In this document: positions 43,541 to 53,098 of the stretch, one piece after another | Position numbering within the stretch: position 1 is the stretch's first letter | How the letters are laid out: each line of letters opens with the position of its first letter | NCBI GenBank assembly: GCA_949283785.1 | Contig: CASDTR010000035.1 | Coordinates: 1 to 64,000, forward strand | Source of the DNA: an uncultured Oscillospiraceae bacterium | GTDB taxonomy: Bacteria; Bacillota; Clostridia; Oscillospirales; Acutalibacteraceae | Reading direction: 5' to 3' | DNA length: 64,000 nucleotides | Translations under genes and position numbers: made by a program | The notes under the pieces: generated by a model | Told to the model about the DNA's origin: nothing | What the model saw: the letters and a program-made list of their open reading frames with translations, nothing else | Database searches by the model: none

Positions 43541-45367
43541 TTAAATTTTAAGCCTGAAGTTTGTCACTACGCAGAAGGGGATCTTTTCCGAGAGCTTGAG
43601 CCGTTTGTAATAATATTCTTCAAATTCGCTGAGAGGAAGTCCGCATTCGCTCAGCTGCCTGAAACCGAACTTTCGCGCAAGATGGAAGAATTCATCGGCG
43701 GCCTTTCGCTTTCCTTTAATATCCCGTGAAAGCTCCATCATCTTAGCGTACAGAACGGGAAGCTTTGCCTTCTTGACCCTGCTGAGGTATTCCTCGTTTT
43801 CGGCGCGGCATTCGGCGCGGGAAAAGATGTTCAGGTATTCCCTGATGTTTTCAGAGGACAGATAGCCGAAGGCGTGGAATATAGGGAAATCGTATAGCCC
43901 CAGTTCCTTCTGAGATCTTACGAGCTCACGGGAGCAGCGATTCATGTAGGCAGCTATCATGGGGGCGGCTTTGCCGTAATAGGCGGCAAGATAGCGGTTT
44001 ATAAAATCCTGAGTATCCATTTCGGAGCCGTCCCAAAGCAGCCGCGACAGGAGGTAACACCTTAAATCCGCCATTTCGTCGTTTTCCTCACGGGAGGCCT
44101 GGTGAAAAACTCCCTGAACGTTGTTGTCCTCATAGAAGCGCTGGTTTTCCCTTTGGACGGCAAAGTTGGGGAAGGGGAGAATTAAGTGCTTAAAGTTTAC
44201 GACGTAGTCCCATATGATGATGTTATCGCATACATCCTTCCAGCCCTCAAGGAAGCTTTTGAAATCCGCCGACTTTTTAGTGCCTCCCTCGTAATAAGAT
44301 GAGGCCTGACTTCCCGGCATGGCGCAGAGCTTTACGGCGACATTTTTCTCCGCCTTGATGGTCTTAGGCGGGCGGATTGTATTGTGATAGGCCAGGGTCG
44401 ATATGATTTTATCGGGAAATTCCCTTGCCAGCTTGTTGATAAAGGGAAGAAGGGTGCCCATGCCAGAGCCTTCCCTTTCGTTTGCCTCGCGGCATTTGGG
44501 ACAGGTACAGCCCTTCTGTTCTGCCCAGCTGTCCATTACGCTGAAATCCCAGTATTTGCACTGAGGATTTTCCTCTATTTTCTTTGCCAGACGATCCCTC
44601 ACTATTTCATATACCTCGGGATTTGAAAGGCACAGAAGGGCTTCGTGTCCCGGTCTGATTTTACCTATCTTATCGCCCTTTTTGGCGTAGTATTCGGGAT
44701 GTTCGGCGTAAAACTCTTTCGGCGGCACGAAATCCCAGTAGGTGTGGCACCAATTTCCCCAGCCGATAAACTCGATGCGCTCCCCGTCCTTGTTGTCGCC
44801 GATGCCGTTGAGGCGGAGTTTTTCGTGCCACGGGAAATAGAGGGCTTCATGGGCATAGACGCTGCGCCACTTCATTTTCGGTTCGAAGATTTTGTCGGGA
44901 GGCGAGAGGCGTGCTGTTTTGAGCTTCGGGATATAATTATCGTTGGGAGTGAGCCACATACAGCCGAGATATTCCTCCAAAAATCCGTAAATTCCGTAGA
45001 CGGTTCTTATGTCGTCGCAGGCGTATATATAAATTGAATCGCCTTCGGATGTGATGCTGAAGCCGTTTTCCGACGGTTCGGCTTTGATGCCCCTGTCGGT
45101 TTTGCCGATGACTATTTCATGGGTATGGGCTTTTCTCTCATCTGTGTAAACGGGGAATTCCGCCCCCGACATCTCAAAGAGGATTTTTTTCATATCCGTT
45201 GCGGCGCCGTATATTTTCTCTCCTGAGTCCCTTGGGATGATGATAATATAATCTGTTTTTGAGTTTTCAAAAAGGACAATTTCATTTTCCTTGCGGGAAC
45301 TGATTTTTTCAGCGAACTTTTTGTCAAAATCAAGATCCGGGCGTAACCTCAGAATTTCTCCGAACAT
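43541..45367 (-). CDS. DUF4838 (glucuronidase-like) protein
   Basis: 608 residues from the ATG at 45367, placed 8 bases after AAAGGAG; longer frames upstream lack a ribosome site. The N-terminal alpha-glucuronidase-type domain (IYGAATDMKKILFEMSG, then TVYGIYGFLEEYLGCMWL) is followed by a TIM-barrel-like DUF4838 region with FVPPKEFYAEHPEYYA, DFSVMDSWAEQKGCTCPKC and IIIWDYVVNF. No signal peptide is seen, so it is likely cytoplasmic. It probably cleaves a uronic-acid or related sugar linkage; the substrate is not known. Confidence 0.85.
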   Translation of the reverse strand: MFGEILRLRPDLDFDKKFAEKISSRKENEIVLFENSKTDYIIIIPRDSGEKIYGAATDMKKILFEMSGAEFPVYTDERKAHTHEIVIGKTDRGIKAEPSENGFSITSEGDSIYIYACDDIRTVYGIYGFLEEYLGCMWLTPNDNYIPKLKTARLSPPDKIFEPKMKWRSVYAHEALYFPWHEKLRLNGIGDNKDGERIEFIGWGNWCHTYWDFVPPKEFYAEHPEYYAKKGDKIGKIRPGHEALLCLSNPEVYEIVRDRLAKKIEENPQCKYWDFSVMDSWAEQKGCTCPKCREANEREGSGMGTLLPFINKLAREFPDKIISTLAYHNTIRPPKTIKAEKNVAVKLCAMPGSQASSYYEGGTKKSADFKSFLEGWKDVCDNIIIWDYVVNFKHLILPFPNFAVQRENQRFYEDNNVQGVFHQASREENDEMADLRCYLLSRLLWDGSEMDTQDFINRYLAAYYGKAAPMIAAYMNRCSRELVRSQKELGLYDFPIFHAFGYLSSENIREYLNIFSRAECRAENEEYLSRVKKAKLPVLYAKMMELSRDIKGKRKAADEFFHLARKFGFRQLSECGLPLSEFEEYYYKRLKLSEKIPFCVVTNFRLKI

Positions 45368-45565
45368 ATACATTTCTCCTTTTATTGAATTATATGAAAA
45401 TGGTATCAGAATAACATCTGCGGCGCAATTCGTAAAAAAGTAAAAGTTTTGCGGGGTGAAATGTATAACCGAAACAGAAAAAATATCATTTTCAGCAAAA
45501 AGATTTGCTGTGGCGTAAAACACAGCGGCTTTAGCATTGTTTACAATACATTAAAAAGTTATTTG

Positions 45566-45595
45566 TTTACTTGAAGGGATACAATGTGATATAAT
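45566..45595 (+). promoter_or_regulatory. Sigma-A promoter of the lipoprotein gene
   Basis: TTTACT (45566-45571), an 18-bp spacer and TATAAT (45590-45595) lie 34 bp before the ATG at 45630. Confidence 0.65.
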
Positions 45596-45629
45596 TATCA
45601 AAACAATATGAGTACGGAAGGTGACACCC

Positions 45630-46055
45630 ATGAAAAAGATAATTTCTGTAATTACTGCTGCAGTTCTTATTTTCGCTTTGGCAGGCTGCAGCTTATTTAA
45701 GGATGAAGTGGATATTTCGGGCAAATATACTTACAGCAGTACAGTAAGCATAAGCGCCGTAGAGGAAAACAGCACGGACAAAATGAAAGTTACTTATACG
45801 ATTACAATAAGCGGAGACGCTGCGGATATAGCCAATTTGAAAAGCTATGAGGTGTTTTTAAGTGATGAGGCTGAAAAGCTTCTTGTTGAAACAGGCGAAG
45901 AGACATCCGAAAGCAGCGATACGAAGACTACCGTAAACGGTTCCATGATATTTGATACCTCCGGAAAAAGTAAGGATGAAATATACTCTATGGTATTTAT
46001 ACAGGGAGTGAAGCTTACCGATAAGGACGGAAACAAGTGTGTCTTAAACGGCTGA
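45630..46055 (+). CDS. Putative lipoprotein
   Basis: About 141 residues from the ATG at 45630 after GGAAGGTGAC. The lipoprotein signal is clear: MKKIISVITAAVLIFALAGC with lipidated Cys20. The mature domain is beta-rich, Ser/Thr-rich and has no recognised family. It would be anchored on the outer face of the membrane. A terminator follows at 46065. Confidence 0.78.
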   Translation: MKKIISVITAAVLIFALAGCSLFKDEVDISGKYTYSSTVSISAVEENSTDKMKVTYTITISGDAADIANLKSYEVFLSDEAEKLLVETGEETSESSDTKTTVNGSMIFDTSGKSKDEIYSMVFIQGVKLTDKDGNKCVLNG

Positions 46056-46064
46056 TATTTAAAA

Positions 46065-46095
46065 AAACTTCCGTACGTTTTGTGCGGAGGTTTTA
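46065..46095 (+). terminator. Intrinsic terminator
   Basis: AAACTTCCGTAC and TGCGGAGGTTT pair (some G-U), followed by a T-tract. Confidence 0.65.
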
Positions 46096-46184
46096 TATGT
46101 TTATGTGAGTCAACATTCAAGGCCTGTCATTGACAAATGCTTATTGGTATGATAATTTATATTTTACAGTTAGGAGGATGTAAT

Positions 46185-46994
46185 ATGAAAAAAGTTATTG
46201 CTGTTCTGCTGGCGCTGATGCTTTTGTTAACCTTTGCGGGATGCGGTGACAGTTCCGGCGTCAAGGAAAGCGATTCTTCGGACGTAAACATCGGTGACAA
46301 AACGGAACAAACGGAAAAGCAGGACAACAAAGGTTATAAGAGCATTGAGATAACTGCCGACGTCGGAGCGGTAAAGATAAGAACTGCCGAGGAGTTTTCT
46401 CTTAAGACAAGGAATATAAACGAGTCGTGGCTTAAAATAGAAGAGGAAGGGAAATCATATAAGTTGACGTATTCGCCCGATGTTTCCGATTCCTCAACCG
46501 TAGGAGGCTCCACACATGAGCTGATTCTTTATATTCCCGAAGATGACTGTCCCGAAGAAATAATAATTACCATGGGAGCGGGATATTTGGAGGCCGATGA
46601 TTTAACCTGTGAGAGCATACGCATAAATCAGAGCGCAGGAGCTGTCAGAGTCAGCGGACTTACAGCCGACAAGGGTGATTTTAGGTGCGGCGCAGGATAC
46701 TTCAATGTAGAAAACCTTAAAATCAAGGATACCCTTGATATAACCGGAGGCATGGGCTATTCTGATATAGCGGGAGATTTCGGAAAAAATGTAACAGTCA
46801 ACGGCGGAGTAGGTGCGATGCGCCTTGATTTTGACGGCTCAAGAGATGATTACGCCATCAGCGCGAACACCCCTACACGCGTTTTATATGTTGACCACGC
46901 TTTGTATAGCACTTCCGATGAGGATGATTCATCCGAGGGCGTAATAACCGTAGATGGAGGAATCGGCAGAATAGATATTAATTTTACTGCCTGA
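46185..46994 (+). CDS. Lipoprotein with DUF4097-like beta-helix domain
   Basis: About 269 residues from the ATG at 46185, which has AGGAGGATGTAAT in front; the ORF start at 46137 is not used. The signal ends in LLTFAGC. Residues about 55-265 are repeated short strands with patterns like ITADVGAVKIRT, ITMGAGYLEADD, NQSAGAVRVSGL and VNGGVGAMRLDF, the turn-rich pattern of DUF4097 adhesin-like beta-helices. It is probably a surface protein with a structural or binding role. Confidence 0.82.
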   Translation: MKKVIAVLLALMLLLTFAGCGDSSGVKESDSSDVNIGDKTEQTEKQDNKGYKSIEITADVGAVKIRTAEEFSLKTRNINESWLKIEEEGKSYKLTYSPDVSDSSTVGGSTHELILYIPEDDCPEEIIITMGAGYLEADDLTCESIRINQSAGAVRVSGLTADKGDFRCGAGYFNVENLKIKDTLDITGGMGYSDIAGDFGKNVTVNGGVGAMRLDFDGSRDDYAISANTPTRVLYVDHALYSTSDEDDSSEGVITVDGGIGRIDINFTA

Positions 46995-47010
46995 TTTTTT
47001 AATTATAAAT

Positions 47011-47047
47011 AAAGACGGTGTGCGGGATTTTTTGGCACACCGTCTTT
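47011..47047. terminator. Bidirectional terminator
   Basis: A perfect 13-bp stem: AAAGACGGTGTGC (47011-47023) with GCACACCGTCTTT (47035-47047). It is shared by the DUF4097 lipoprotein and the convergent M56 gene. Confidence 0.88.
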
Positions 47048-47052
47048 TGTTT

Positions 47053-48978
47053 TCAGATGTCTGTCTGTGGGGCGGGAGGAATGGGGACATTTTCCCCTCG
47101 GGAATTCATGTAAAACCATTGTATTTCCGCATCTGCTTCTGAAACCGTGACGCTTCCGAAGGGACTTTTTTCACTCGGAAGAGGTATTTCCTCAAGGCCG
47201 ATATATTGACTTTGGCCATCGGAGAAGCTGTCAGCTGCAAATATTTCATAGGCGCCCGAGATGTTCCCGAGGGCAAAGCTGAATTTTAAATTCCTGCCGC
47301 CGACGCTGAAATGAACGGAATCAGTCGTAATCACCGTTTCGCTCTTTTCGTCCTTGGGATAAAACCTTGAAGTTACAAGAGTGTATCTGTATTCACCGTG
47401 CTCTTCCTGTTCCCGCAGAACACTGCAGCCCATTCCGCCGTCGATTTCCCAAAGCTCCAGAACATATCCGTCATAGTCGCTGTGACTGAAGGTATAGAAA
47501 ACATAGGGAAGCTCATCGGGCTTCAGGGCGTCTTTTGCCGCGAATTCACTCAGTGAGGCCGGATATGTCTGGGTGCTTTTTGCGTCGGCGGAAAAAATAT
47601 GTGTCACGTCAAGCTCGCCGCTTCCTGTGCAAACTATCAAATTGCTGCCGCCTGTGCATGGGATGATATATGCTGCGTCATCGTCTCCTTCGATAAAATA
47701 GGCTTCCTGCTCCCCTTTTTTGAGGAGCTTTTCTATTTTCTTTGCCTGCTTTTCCGCTTTTTCATCGTATGCTGCTGAGGTGACGCAAAGGGCTATTGAT
47801 TTTTTTACGTCTGAAAATTCTGTTTTTTCAAGCTCTCCCAAATATTTGTACTGCTCCTGTGTGCTGACGCTTTTATACATCTTTCCGTCTGAGGTGACAA
47901 AGAAGGAGCACTCGCTCAGAGCGTTGCCTGTAACTGAAAAGGAAGGGTCTGCCCACAGACACTCGTTTATTTTGTATCGTGTACCAACATAAGGCGTTTC
48001 CTTGGGTATGGGATTGCCGATAAAGATAACCGATAAAAAAACGATGACTATTGAGGAAAGAACGGTTATGATAACTGCAGGCTTTTTGTATTTCAGGATA
48101 TTCTTTATTCTCTGCTTTACGGAGCTTTCGCCGAAAGCAAGAGGGATACCCGAAACTACTCTTTTGCCTGCGGAGAGATTGAGAAGGGACGCCGAATAGT
48201 CGGCTCTTACATCCTCCTTCATTTTATCCATGACCGCTTCATCGCAGGACATTTCCATATCCCTGCCCGAAAGGCAGAAAGCGAGCCATATGAAGGGATT
48301 GAACCAGTGAAAGCAGAGCACCGCGAAGGACAAAAGCCTTATTATGTGGTCGCCTCTTTTTATGTGGCAGCGCTCGTGAAGGATTATGTATTGAAGCTCC
48401 TCCTCTTTTACTGAAACGGGGAGATAGATTTTCGGCGAAAAGATTCCCTTTACAAATGGCGTTGTGATTTTATCGCAGACATATATGTTTTCCCTCAGCA
48501 AAACCGCTTCCCGCAGCTTACCTTTAAGCTTTATGAATGAAAAGGCGCCGCAGAGAGCCATTGCGGCGGCTCCGGCAAGCCATATAAATCCCGACACTGT
48601 AAAAAGTTCGGGCTTAAACAGGCTGTTTTCGCTTTTGCTTTCCGTCACGGATAATGTGCTGTGAGAAGACAGCAGCGCCGCCGTAATGTTTTCTCCCCTT
48701 TCCGCCTCTATATAGCTGTTTTCAAAGTCCGCATTTTCCTCAGAGAAATCTCTGATCCCGTTTTCGGTGAAAATGCCGTCGGAGACGGTTTCGGGTACGG
48801 CCGAGAAGGGCAGGGAAAAGGAGACGGGACACAGAAGCCTAAAAAGCACCGCCGACCACAGAATGCAGGAAAATATTTTAGGGGATTTTTTAAGAAAAAG
48901 CCTTACAAAAACCACAAACAACGTAATTATTGCGCCTACTGCGCTCATGTTGAGAACGGTGTAAAACAGAGTATTCAT
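47053..48978 (-). CDS. M56-family (BlaR1/MecR1-like) membrane metallopeptidase
   Basis: 641 residues. Four membrane segments: about 8-30, 36-52, 126-148 and 307-330. The zinc site HERCH (His201, Glu202, His205) lies on the cytoplasmic loop, with MEMSCDEAV near 242-250 giving the third ligand. The C-terminal ~310 residues form a large extracytoplasmic domain, not a penicillin-binding domain like that of BlaR1. In the family, an outside signal triggers cleavage of the BlaI-type repressor encoded directly upstream. What it senses is unknown. Confidence 0.9.
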   Translation of the reverse strand: MNTLFYTVLNMSAVGAIITLFVVFVRLFLKKSPKIFSCILWSAVLFRLLCPVSFSLPFSAVPETVSDGIFTENGIRDFSEENADFENSYIEAERGENITAALLSSHSTLSVTESKSENSLFKPELFTVSGFIWLAGAAAMALCGAFSFIKLKGKLREAVLLRENIYVCDKITTPFVKGIFSPKIYLPVSVKEEELQYIILHERCHIKRGDHIIRLLSFAVLCFHWFNPFIWLAFCLSGRDMEMSCDEAVMDKMKEDVRADYSASLLNLSAGKRVVSGIPLAFGESSVKQRIKNILKYKKPAVIITVLSSIVIVFLSVIFIGNPIPKETPYVGTRYKINECLWADPSFSVTGNALSECSFFVTSDGKMYKSVSTQEQYKYLGELEKTEFSDVKKSIALCVTSAAYDEKAEKQAKKIEKLLKKGEQEAYFIEGDDDAAYIIPCTGGSNLIVCTGSGELDVTHIFSADAKSTQTYPASLSEFAAKDALKPDELPYVFYTFSHSDYDGYVLELWEIDGGMGCSVLREQEEHGEYRYTLVTSRFYPKDEKSETVITTDSVHFSVGGRNLKFSFALGNISGAYEIFAADSFSDGQSQYIGLEEIPLPSEKSPFGSVTVSEADAEIQWFYMNSRGENVPIPPAPQTDI

Positions 48979-48983
48979 AGAAT

Positions 48984-49343
48984 TTACCTCCTGTTTTCCT
49001 CAATGAGCTTTTTGAGCTCTTCAATCTCCCTGTCAGATAATTTTTTTCTTCTTGTGAAAGCTGCGAGAAATCCCGGAAGGGAGCCGTTGAAGGTCTCGTC
49101 CACAAACTCCTCGCTTTGCAGGGAATAAAAATCCTTTTCCGAAATGAGGGAGGTGACGCATCCGTCCGAGTTTTGAAAAATCCCTCTCAGGCAAAGTCTT
49201 TTAAGGACTGTGTAAGTGGTGGATTTTTTCCACCCCAGTTCCTTTTCGCACAGCTTAACAAGGTCCCCTGAGGATACGGGCTCGTTATCCCAGATTATTT
49301 TGGCGAATTTTCCTTCAATTGCCCCGAGTCTGTATTCCGACAT
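48984..49343 (-). CDS. BlaI/MecI-family repressor
   Basis: 119 residues from the ATG at 49343, preceded by GAGGTGATC. A winged helix with IIWDNEPVSSGDLVKLCEKE then KKSTTYTVLKRLCLRGIF is followed by a dimerisation helix region ending RKKLSDREIEELKKLIEE. It represses its own operon until cleaved by the M56 protein encoded 5 bp downstream. Promoter and a 17-bp dyad lie upstream at 49373-49433. Confidence 0.92.
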   Translation of the reverse strand: MSEYRLGAIEGKFAKIIWDNEPVSSGDLVKLCEKELGWKKSTTYTVLKRLCLRGIFQNSDGCVTSLISEKDFYSLQSEEFVDETFNGSLPGFLAAFTRRKKLSDREIEELKKLIEENRR

Positions 49344-49372
49344 ATTTTGATCACCTCTTTTTCTTAATTTTG

Positions 49373-49389
49373 GTCTACTATATGTAAAC
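49373..49389. promoter_or_regulatory. Candidate BlaI operator
   Basis: GTCTAC (49373-49378) and GTAAAC (49384-49389) form a near-perfect dyad around TATAT. It lies just downstream of the -10 box of the blaI-like promoter, as expected for a repressor site; BlaI-type sites have a TACA/TGTA core. Confidence 0.6.
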
Positions 49390-49404
49390 CTGCACTTCGG
49401 TCTT

Positions 49405-49433
49405 ATTGTAGCACCCCGTTTCCGCAAAGTCAA
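49405..49433 (-). promoter_or_regulatory. Sigma-A promoter of the BlaI/M56 operon
   Basis: Minus strand: TTGACT (49433-49428), 17-bp spacer, TACAAT (49410-49405). Confidence 0.75.
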
Positions 49434-49434
49434 G

Positions 49435-49805
49435 GACCTGCCTGTTAAGGGCAGGTCATAGTTTGTCGATAAAGTTATTTTTATGTTGAAATAATATTTT
49501 TAAGCTGTTTTGCACGATTAAGAAGAAATCCGATACAGCGCAGAAAACAACGCAGCATCAGAGCTTTTTCGATGTGCTTTCTCTGTCGAGAGAACCTTCC
49601 TGCGGGAGGATATATTTGCTGTGCGCTCTGCCTTAAATGCGCGAAACACACCGGGCTCAGTCTGCAATCCCTCAGTCGAAGCTTCGATTTGCAAGCTTTC
49701 TTTGACAAGGAAGCCGAGTTTTTGCACAGAATTTAAGGCTTTTCGACAGTCTTAAGGATCTGCCCTTAACGAGCAGGCTCTCTTCTGTGAGTGCTGAAAA
49801 TTGTG
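49435..49805. other. Intergenic region with hairpin
   Basis: A hairpin (GACCTGCC 49435-49442 with GGCAGGTC 49450-49457) sits immediately beside the -35 of the BlaI operon. The remaining ~340 bp up to the fucosidase stop have no gene or recognised RNA; short open frames there have no ribosome sites. Confidence 0.45.
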
Positions 49806-51356
49806 TTATTTCTCTGCGTCAGCCGCAGCCTTTTTGTTTTTGCGCCTTTCGTTGAGCAAATAAATTTTGCTGCCCGTTTCACGGAAAAATTTTTCCGCCT
49901 TTGAAGCGAAAATTTCAAATTTTGTAAAGGTGGGAACGCCGCCGTTTTCGCAGTAAGCAGTGATGTTCTGAATATAGGGAACGCTGCGGCAAGAGGTTAT
50001 TTTGACCTTAATTCCATTAGCGGAAATTTTCTCGAAAAGGGCAAGCTTCCTGAAGCCGATTACGGTACCCGAATACACTTTTTTCTCCCCGCTGTCCGTA
50101 AGGGCGTAAATTTCAAAGGCTTCAACGCGCTGTGAAAAATCGCACTGCTCTTTTAACGCCGCCTTATCTATCAGTGCAGGCGCCGCAAAATTCAGGGTTA
50201 TTGTGTAAGAATCCTTTTCTTCGGCGGGAGAATAGGCACTTTCATCGTCTGCGGTTACGTTTTTGCAGGGGAAGCCGTCCCTTGCCGTGTCGGCGCAGAC
50301 GCAGGAGACCTTTACCGGGTATTCAAAGGCGCTTTCTGTTGCCTCTCCCAGCTCTGCAAGACGTTTAACGTCATTTTCCGCCAAAAGTCCCTCTTTTGAC
50401 GGGGGAGCGGTGAGCAGAAGCAGGCTGTTGCCCCAGACGGAGGTGTAGTAAATATTGAGAAGGTTTTTGAGGCTTCTTACTCTGCTGTCCTCTTTTTTGT
50501 GATAGAACCAGCCGGGACGCACCGAAACGTCTACCTCGGCGGGATACCAGATGAATTCGTCATAGGGTGCGAGAGCCTTTCGGCTGCCGATGTCCTCCTT
50601 TACGGTGTCGGCGCTCTGCATCTTTTCCCCGTCCTCGTCCTGCTGGCTCTTTGCGGCGATGTTCTGTGTGCTGAACTGAAATTTCGGCACTACGTTCCAT
50701 TCGCTCTCGCGGGCATAGCCCCCCTCGTTGCCTACCCAGCGGACGTCGGGGCCGCAGTTTGAAATGCAGGCGTTGGGCTGAAGAGTACGCACGGTATCGT
50801 AAATTCTGTCAAAATCGTATTTTTGCTTAGGCTTTCCGTCCATATGGGCTCCGCAGGCTCCGTCGAGCCATACGCAGAAGATTTCCCCGTAGCCTGTCAG
50901 GAGCTCCGTGAGCTGAGCTATGTAAAAATCATTGTATTTATCAGTGCCGTAATATTCACTGTTTCTGTCCCACGGGGAAAGGTATATTCCGAATTTAAGG
51001 CCGAGCTTTTTGCAGGAGTCGCTCACTTCCCTTACTACGTCGCCTTTGCCGTTTTTGTAGGGGCTGTTTTTAACTGAATATTCTGTTGTATCGGTAGGCC
51101 AAAGGCAGAAGCCGTCGTGGTGCTTGCAGGTGAGTATGACCCCTTTTGCTCCCGCTTTTTTCACCGCTTCCACCCATTGGTCGGTGTTCTGGTTTGTGGG
51201 ATTAAACATGTTTGCAGGGGTTTTTCCGTCTCCCCATTCCTTACCCGTAAAGGTGTTCATGCCGTAGTGGAAAAACACGTTGAAGCCCATTTCCTGATAT
51301 GCCTTCTGTCTTTGAGACGGGACTACGCTTATGTATCTCTCGATTTCTTTATCCAT
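49806..51356 (-). CDS. Alpha-L-fucosidase (GH29)
   Basis: 516 residues from the ATG at 51356 (GGCGG a few bases upstream). GH29 motifs: FNVFFHYGMNTFTGKEWGDG, TCKHHDGFCLWPT (His79-His80), IYLSPWDRN, and VWLDGACG with nucleophile Asp165. The C-terminal ~150 residues form a beta-sandwich typical of the family. There is no signal peptide, so it is cytoplasmic and likely acts on imported fucosyl oligosaccharides. The catalytic acid cannot be placed with certainty. Confidence 0.92.
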   Translation of the reverse strand: MDKEIERYISVVPSQRQKAYQEMGFNVFFHYGMNTFTGKEWGDGKTPANMFNPTNQNTDQWVEAVKKAGAKGVILTCKHHDGFCLWPTDTTEYSVKNSPYKNGKGDVVREVSDSCKKLGLKFGIYLSPWDRNSEYYGTDKYNDFYIAQLTELLTGYGEIFCVWLDGACGAHMDGKPKQKYDFDRIYDTVRTLQPNACISNCGPDVRWVGNEGGYARESEWNVVPKFQFSTQNIAAKSQQDEDGEKMQSADTVKEDIGSRKALAPYDEFIWYPAEVDVSVRPGWFYHKKEDSRVRSLKNLLNIYYTSVWGNSLLLLTAPPSKEGLLAENDVKRLAELGEATESAFEYPVKVSCVCADTARDGFPCKNVTADDESAYSPAEEKDSYTITLNFAAPALIDKAALKEQCDFSQRVEAFEIYALTDSGEKKVYSGTVIGFRKLALFEKISANGIKVKITSCRSVPYIQNITAYCENGGVPTFTKFEIFASKAEKFFRETGSKIYLLNERRKNKKAAADAEK

Positions 51357-51438
51357 ATGCACACCGCCTGTTAAATTGCTTAATTAACTGTATGATAATA
51401 TAGAAGTCTGTCACGGTCAACAAGGGACGGAGAAAAAG

Positions 51439-51474
51439 AAACGCATCCGCCTTAGAAAAAATGCGGATGCGTTT
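51439..51474 (-). terminator. Terminator of the amidohydrolase gene
   Basis: AAACGCATCCGC (51439-51450) pairs perfectly with GCGGATGCGTTT (51463-51474), just beyond the stop at 51480. On the minus strand the 3' side runs into TTTCTTTTTC. Confidence 0.82.
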
Positions 51475-51479
51475 GGCTG

Positions 51480-53084
51480 TTATGCTGTATAAATTTCCTT
51501 GCCGTTTTTGATTGTTTTGACGATTTTAATTTTATCAAGGCTTTCGGGGCCGATTTCCAGCGGGTTTTCCGAAAGAATCACAAAATCCGCCTTCTTTCCC
51601 TTTGCCGCAGAGCCTCTTATATCCTCTTCAAAATACTGCCTTGCGGCGTTTATCGTAACGGCCTTGAGAGCTTCATAAACGGAAATTCTTTCATCTTCAC
51701 CGAGGATGCGGCCCTTTTCGGTTTTTCTTAAAACTGCGCACTGAACGGTTTTGAGCATGTCGGGCGGCGTTACGGGTGTATCCTGATGAAAGGTGAAGGG
51801 GAGAGCGTATTTGAGAGCAGTTCCTGCGGGACTGAGCTTTTCTGCTCTTTCGGCGCCTAAGTTTTCAAGGTGTATTTCTCCCCAGTGCGAGATATGGTAA
51901 ATGAAAAAGGAGGGGATAAAGCCGAGGTCGGCGGCTCTTCTGAGCTGGTCTTTGCGGATAAGCTGAGCGTGGATAATGACGGGCCTTATTCTTTTAAGGG
52001 CTTCTCTGCCGGAGGAGCCGTGTTTTTTCTCATAGATTTCACAGGCTCTTTCTCCGCAGTCAAGAAGCTGCTGAGCCGCCATATCGCCGTTGCAGTGGGC
52101 GAGGAGCTGTCTTTTCTCTTCCATCCCTTTTAAAAGAGCCGACGTGACCTGCTCGTCCTTCATTGTGCCGTATCCGCAGAAGTCTCCGTCATTGTATGGC
52201 TCTGTAAGCCATGCGGTTTTTCCCTGAGGGGAGCCGTCAAGGAAGATCTTATATCCTCCTGCCTTAAAGGGTGCGCCGTATTCTTCCGCCTCTTTGCCCA
52301 AGGAAAATACCTCTGTGCCTGCGCCTATATCGCTGTATGCGGTGATATTCAGGTACATTTCCCCGCTTCTAAGGAAGCCTCGATAGAGGGGTATCATTTC
52401 CTTTGCGAAAAAGCCCTCCTGTACATATGTGATGCCGTGGGAGGCATAGAGCTCCTGTCCTTTTCGGCAGGCCTTTATAAAGTCATCGGGGGATGGCATG
52501 GGTACTTTTTTCTGGAAAGAGATAAAAGCGCTCTCCTCCATAAAGCCCGTCAGGCCTTTTTCGTCCCTTGCGATTTTCCCGCCCTCGGGGCAGGGGGTGT
52601 TCTCGTCTGCGGAAAGCTCTTTAAGGGCAAGGGAGCCGAAAACTCCCATATGCCCCGAAACATGCTCGATTACAACGGGATTAAGAGGTGCGGCCGTATC
52701 TAAGACAGCTTTGGAGGGGTGTTCTTTTTCTCTGAGCAGGTTCTGGTCATAGCCCTTGCCCGTTATCCAGACCCCTTCGGGGATATTGTTCTCCTTTATG
52801 AAAGACGCAATCCTGTTTTTAATGTCATCGAAGGACTGAGCGTTACCCAGCGGTACCTGCAAAAATGAAAAAGCCGCCGAAATAAAGTGGCTGTGGGCGT
52901 CGATGAAGGCGGGCATAAGGGTCTGCCCCTTGAGATCGTAAAGGGAAGCGTCGTTTTCCGCTTTCTCCCTGAGCTCTTCAAAGCCGCCCGTTTCGGCGAT
53001 GATTCCGTTCTCCACCAAAACAGCCTCAGGGAAAACACCGTCCTCCATTGTGATAATGCTTCCGCCGTAATAGAGAGTTTTCAT
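51480..53084 (-). CDS. Amidohydrolase family protein (YtcJ-like)
   Basis: A 534-residue metal-dependent hydrolase. The metal-binding DAHSH (Asp62-His66) follows LKGQTLMPAFI. Further ligands appear in LLAHCNGDMAAQQ and VIIHAQLI, with the late FHQDTPVTPP Asp. N-terminal and C-terminal strands (ITMEDGVFPEAVLVENG, KADFVILSENPLEI) form the usual beta-sandwich. The YtcJ group hydrolyses amide-like bonds; the true substrate is unknown. The patatin-like gene lies 14 bp upstream on the same strand, so the two are likely co-transcribed. Confidence 0.9.
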   Translation of the reverse strand: MKTLYYGGSIITMEDGVFPEAVLVENGIIAETGGFEELREKAENDASLYDLKGQTLMPAFIDAHSHFISAAFSFLQVPLGNAQSFDDIKNRIASFIKENNIPEGVWITGKGYDQNLLREKEHPSKAVLDTAAPLNPVVIEHVSGHMGVFGSLALKELSADENTPCPEGGKIARDEKGLTGFMEESAFISFQKKVPMPSPDDFIKACRKGQELYASHGITYVQEGFFAKEMIPLYRGFLRSGEMYLNITAYSDIGAGTEVFSLGKEAEEYGAPFKAGGYKIFLDGSPQGKTAWLTEPYNDGDFCGYGTMKDEQVTSALLKGMEEKRQLLAHCNGDMAAQQLLDCGERACEIYEKKHGSSGREALKRIRPVIIHAQLIRKDQLRRAADLGFIPSFFIYHISHWGEIHLENLGAERAEKLSPAGTALKYALPFTFHQDTPVTPPDMLKTVQCAVLRKTEKGRILGEDERISVYEALKAVTINAARQYFEEDIRGSAAKGKKADFVILSENPLEIGPESLDKIKIVKTIKNGKEIYTA

Positions 53085-53098
53085 AATTATTCTCCTTT

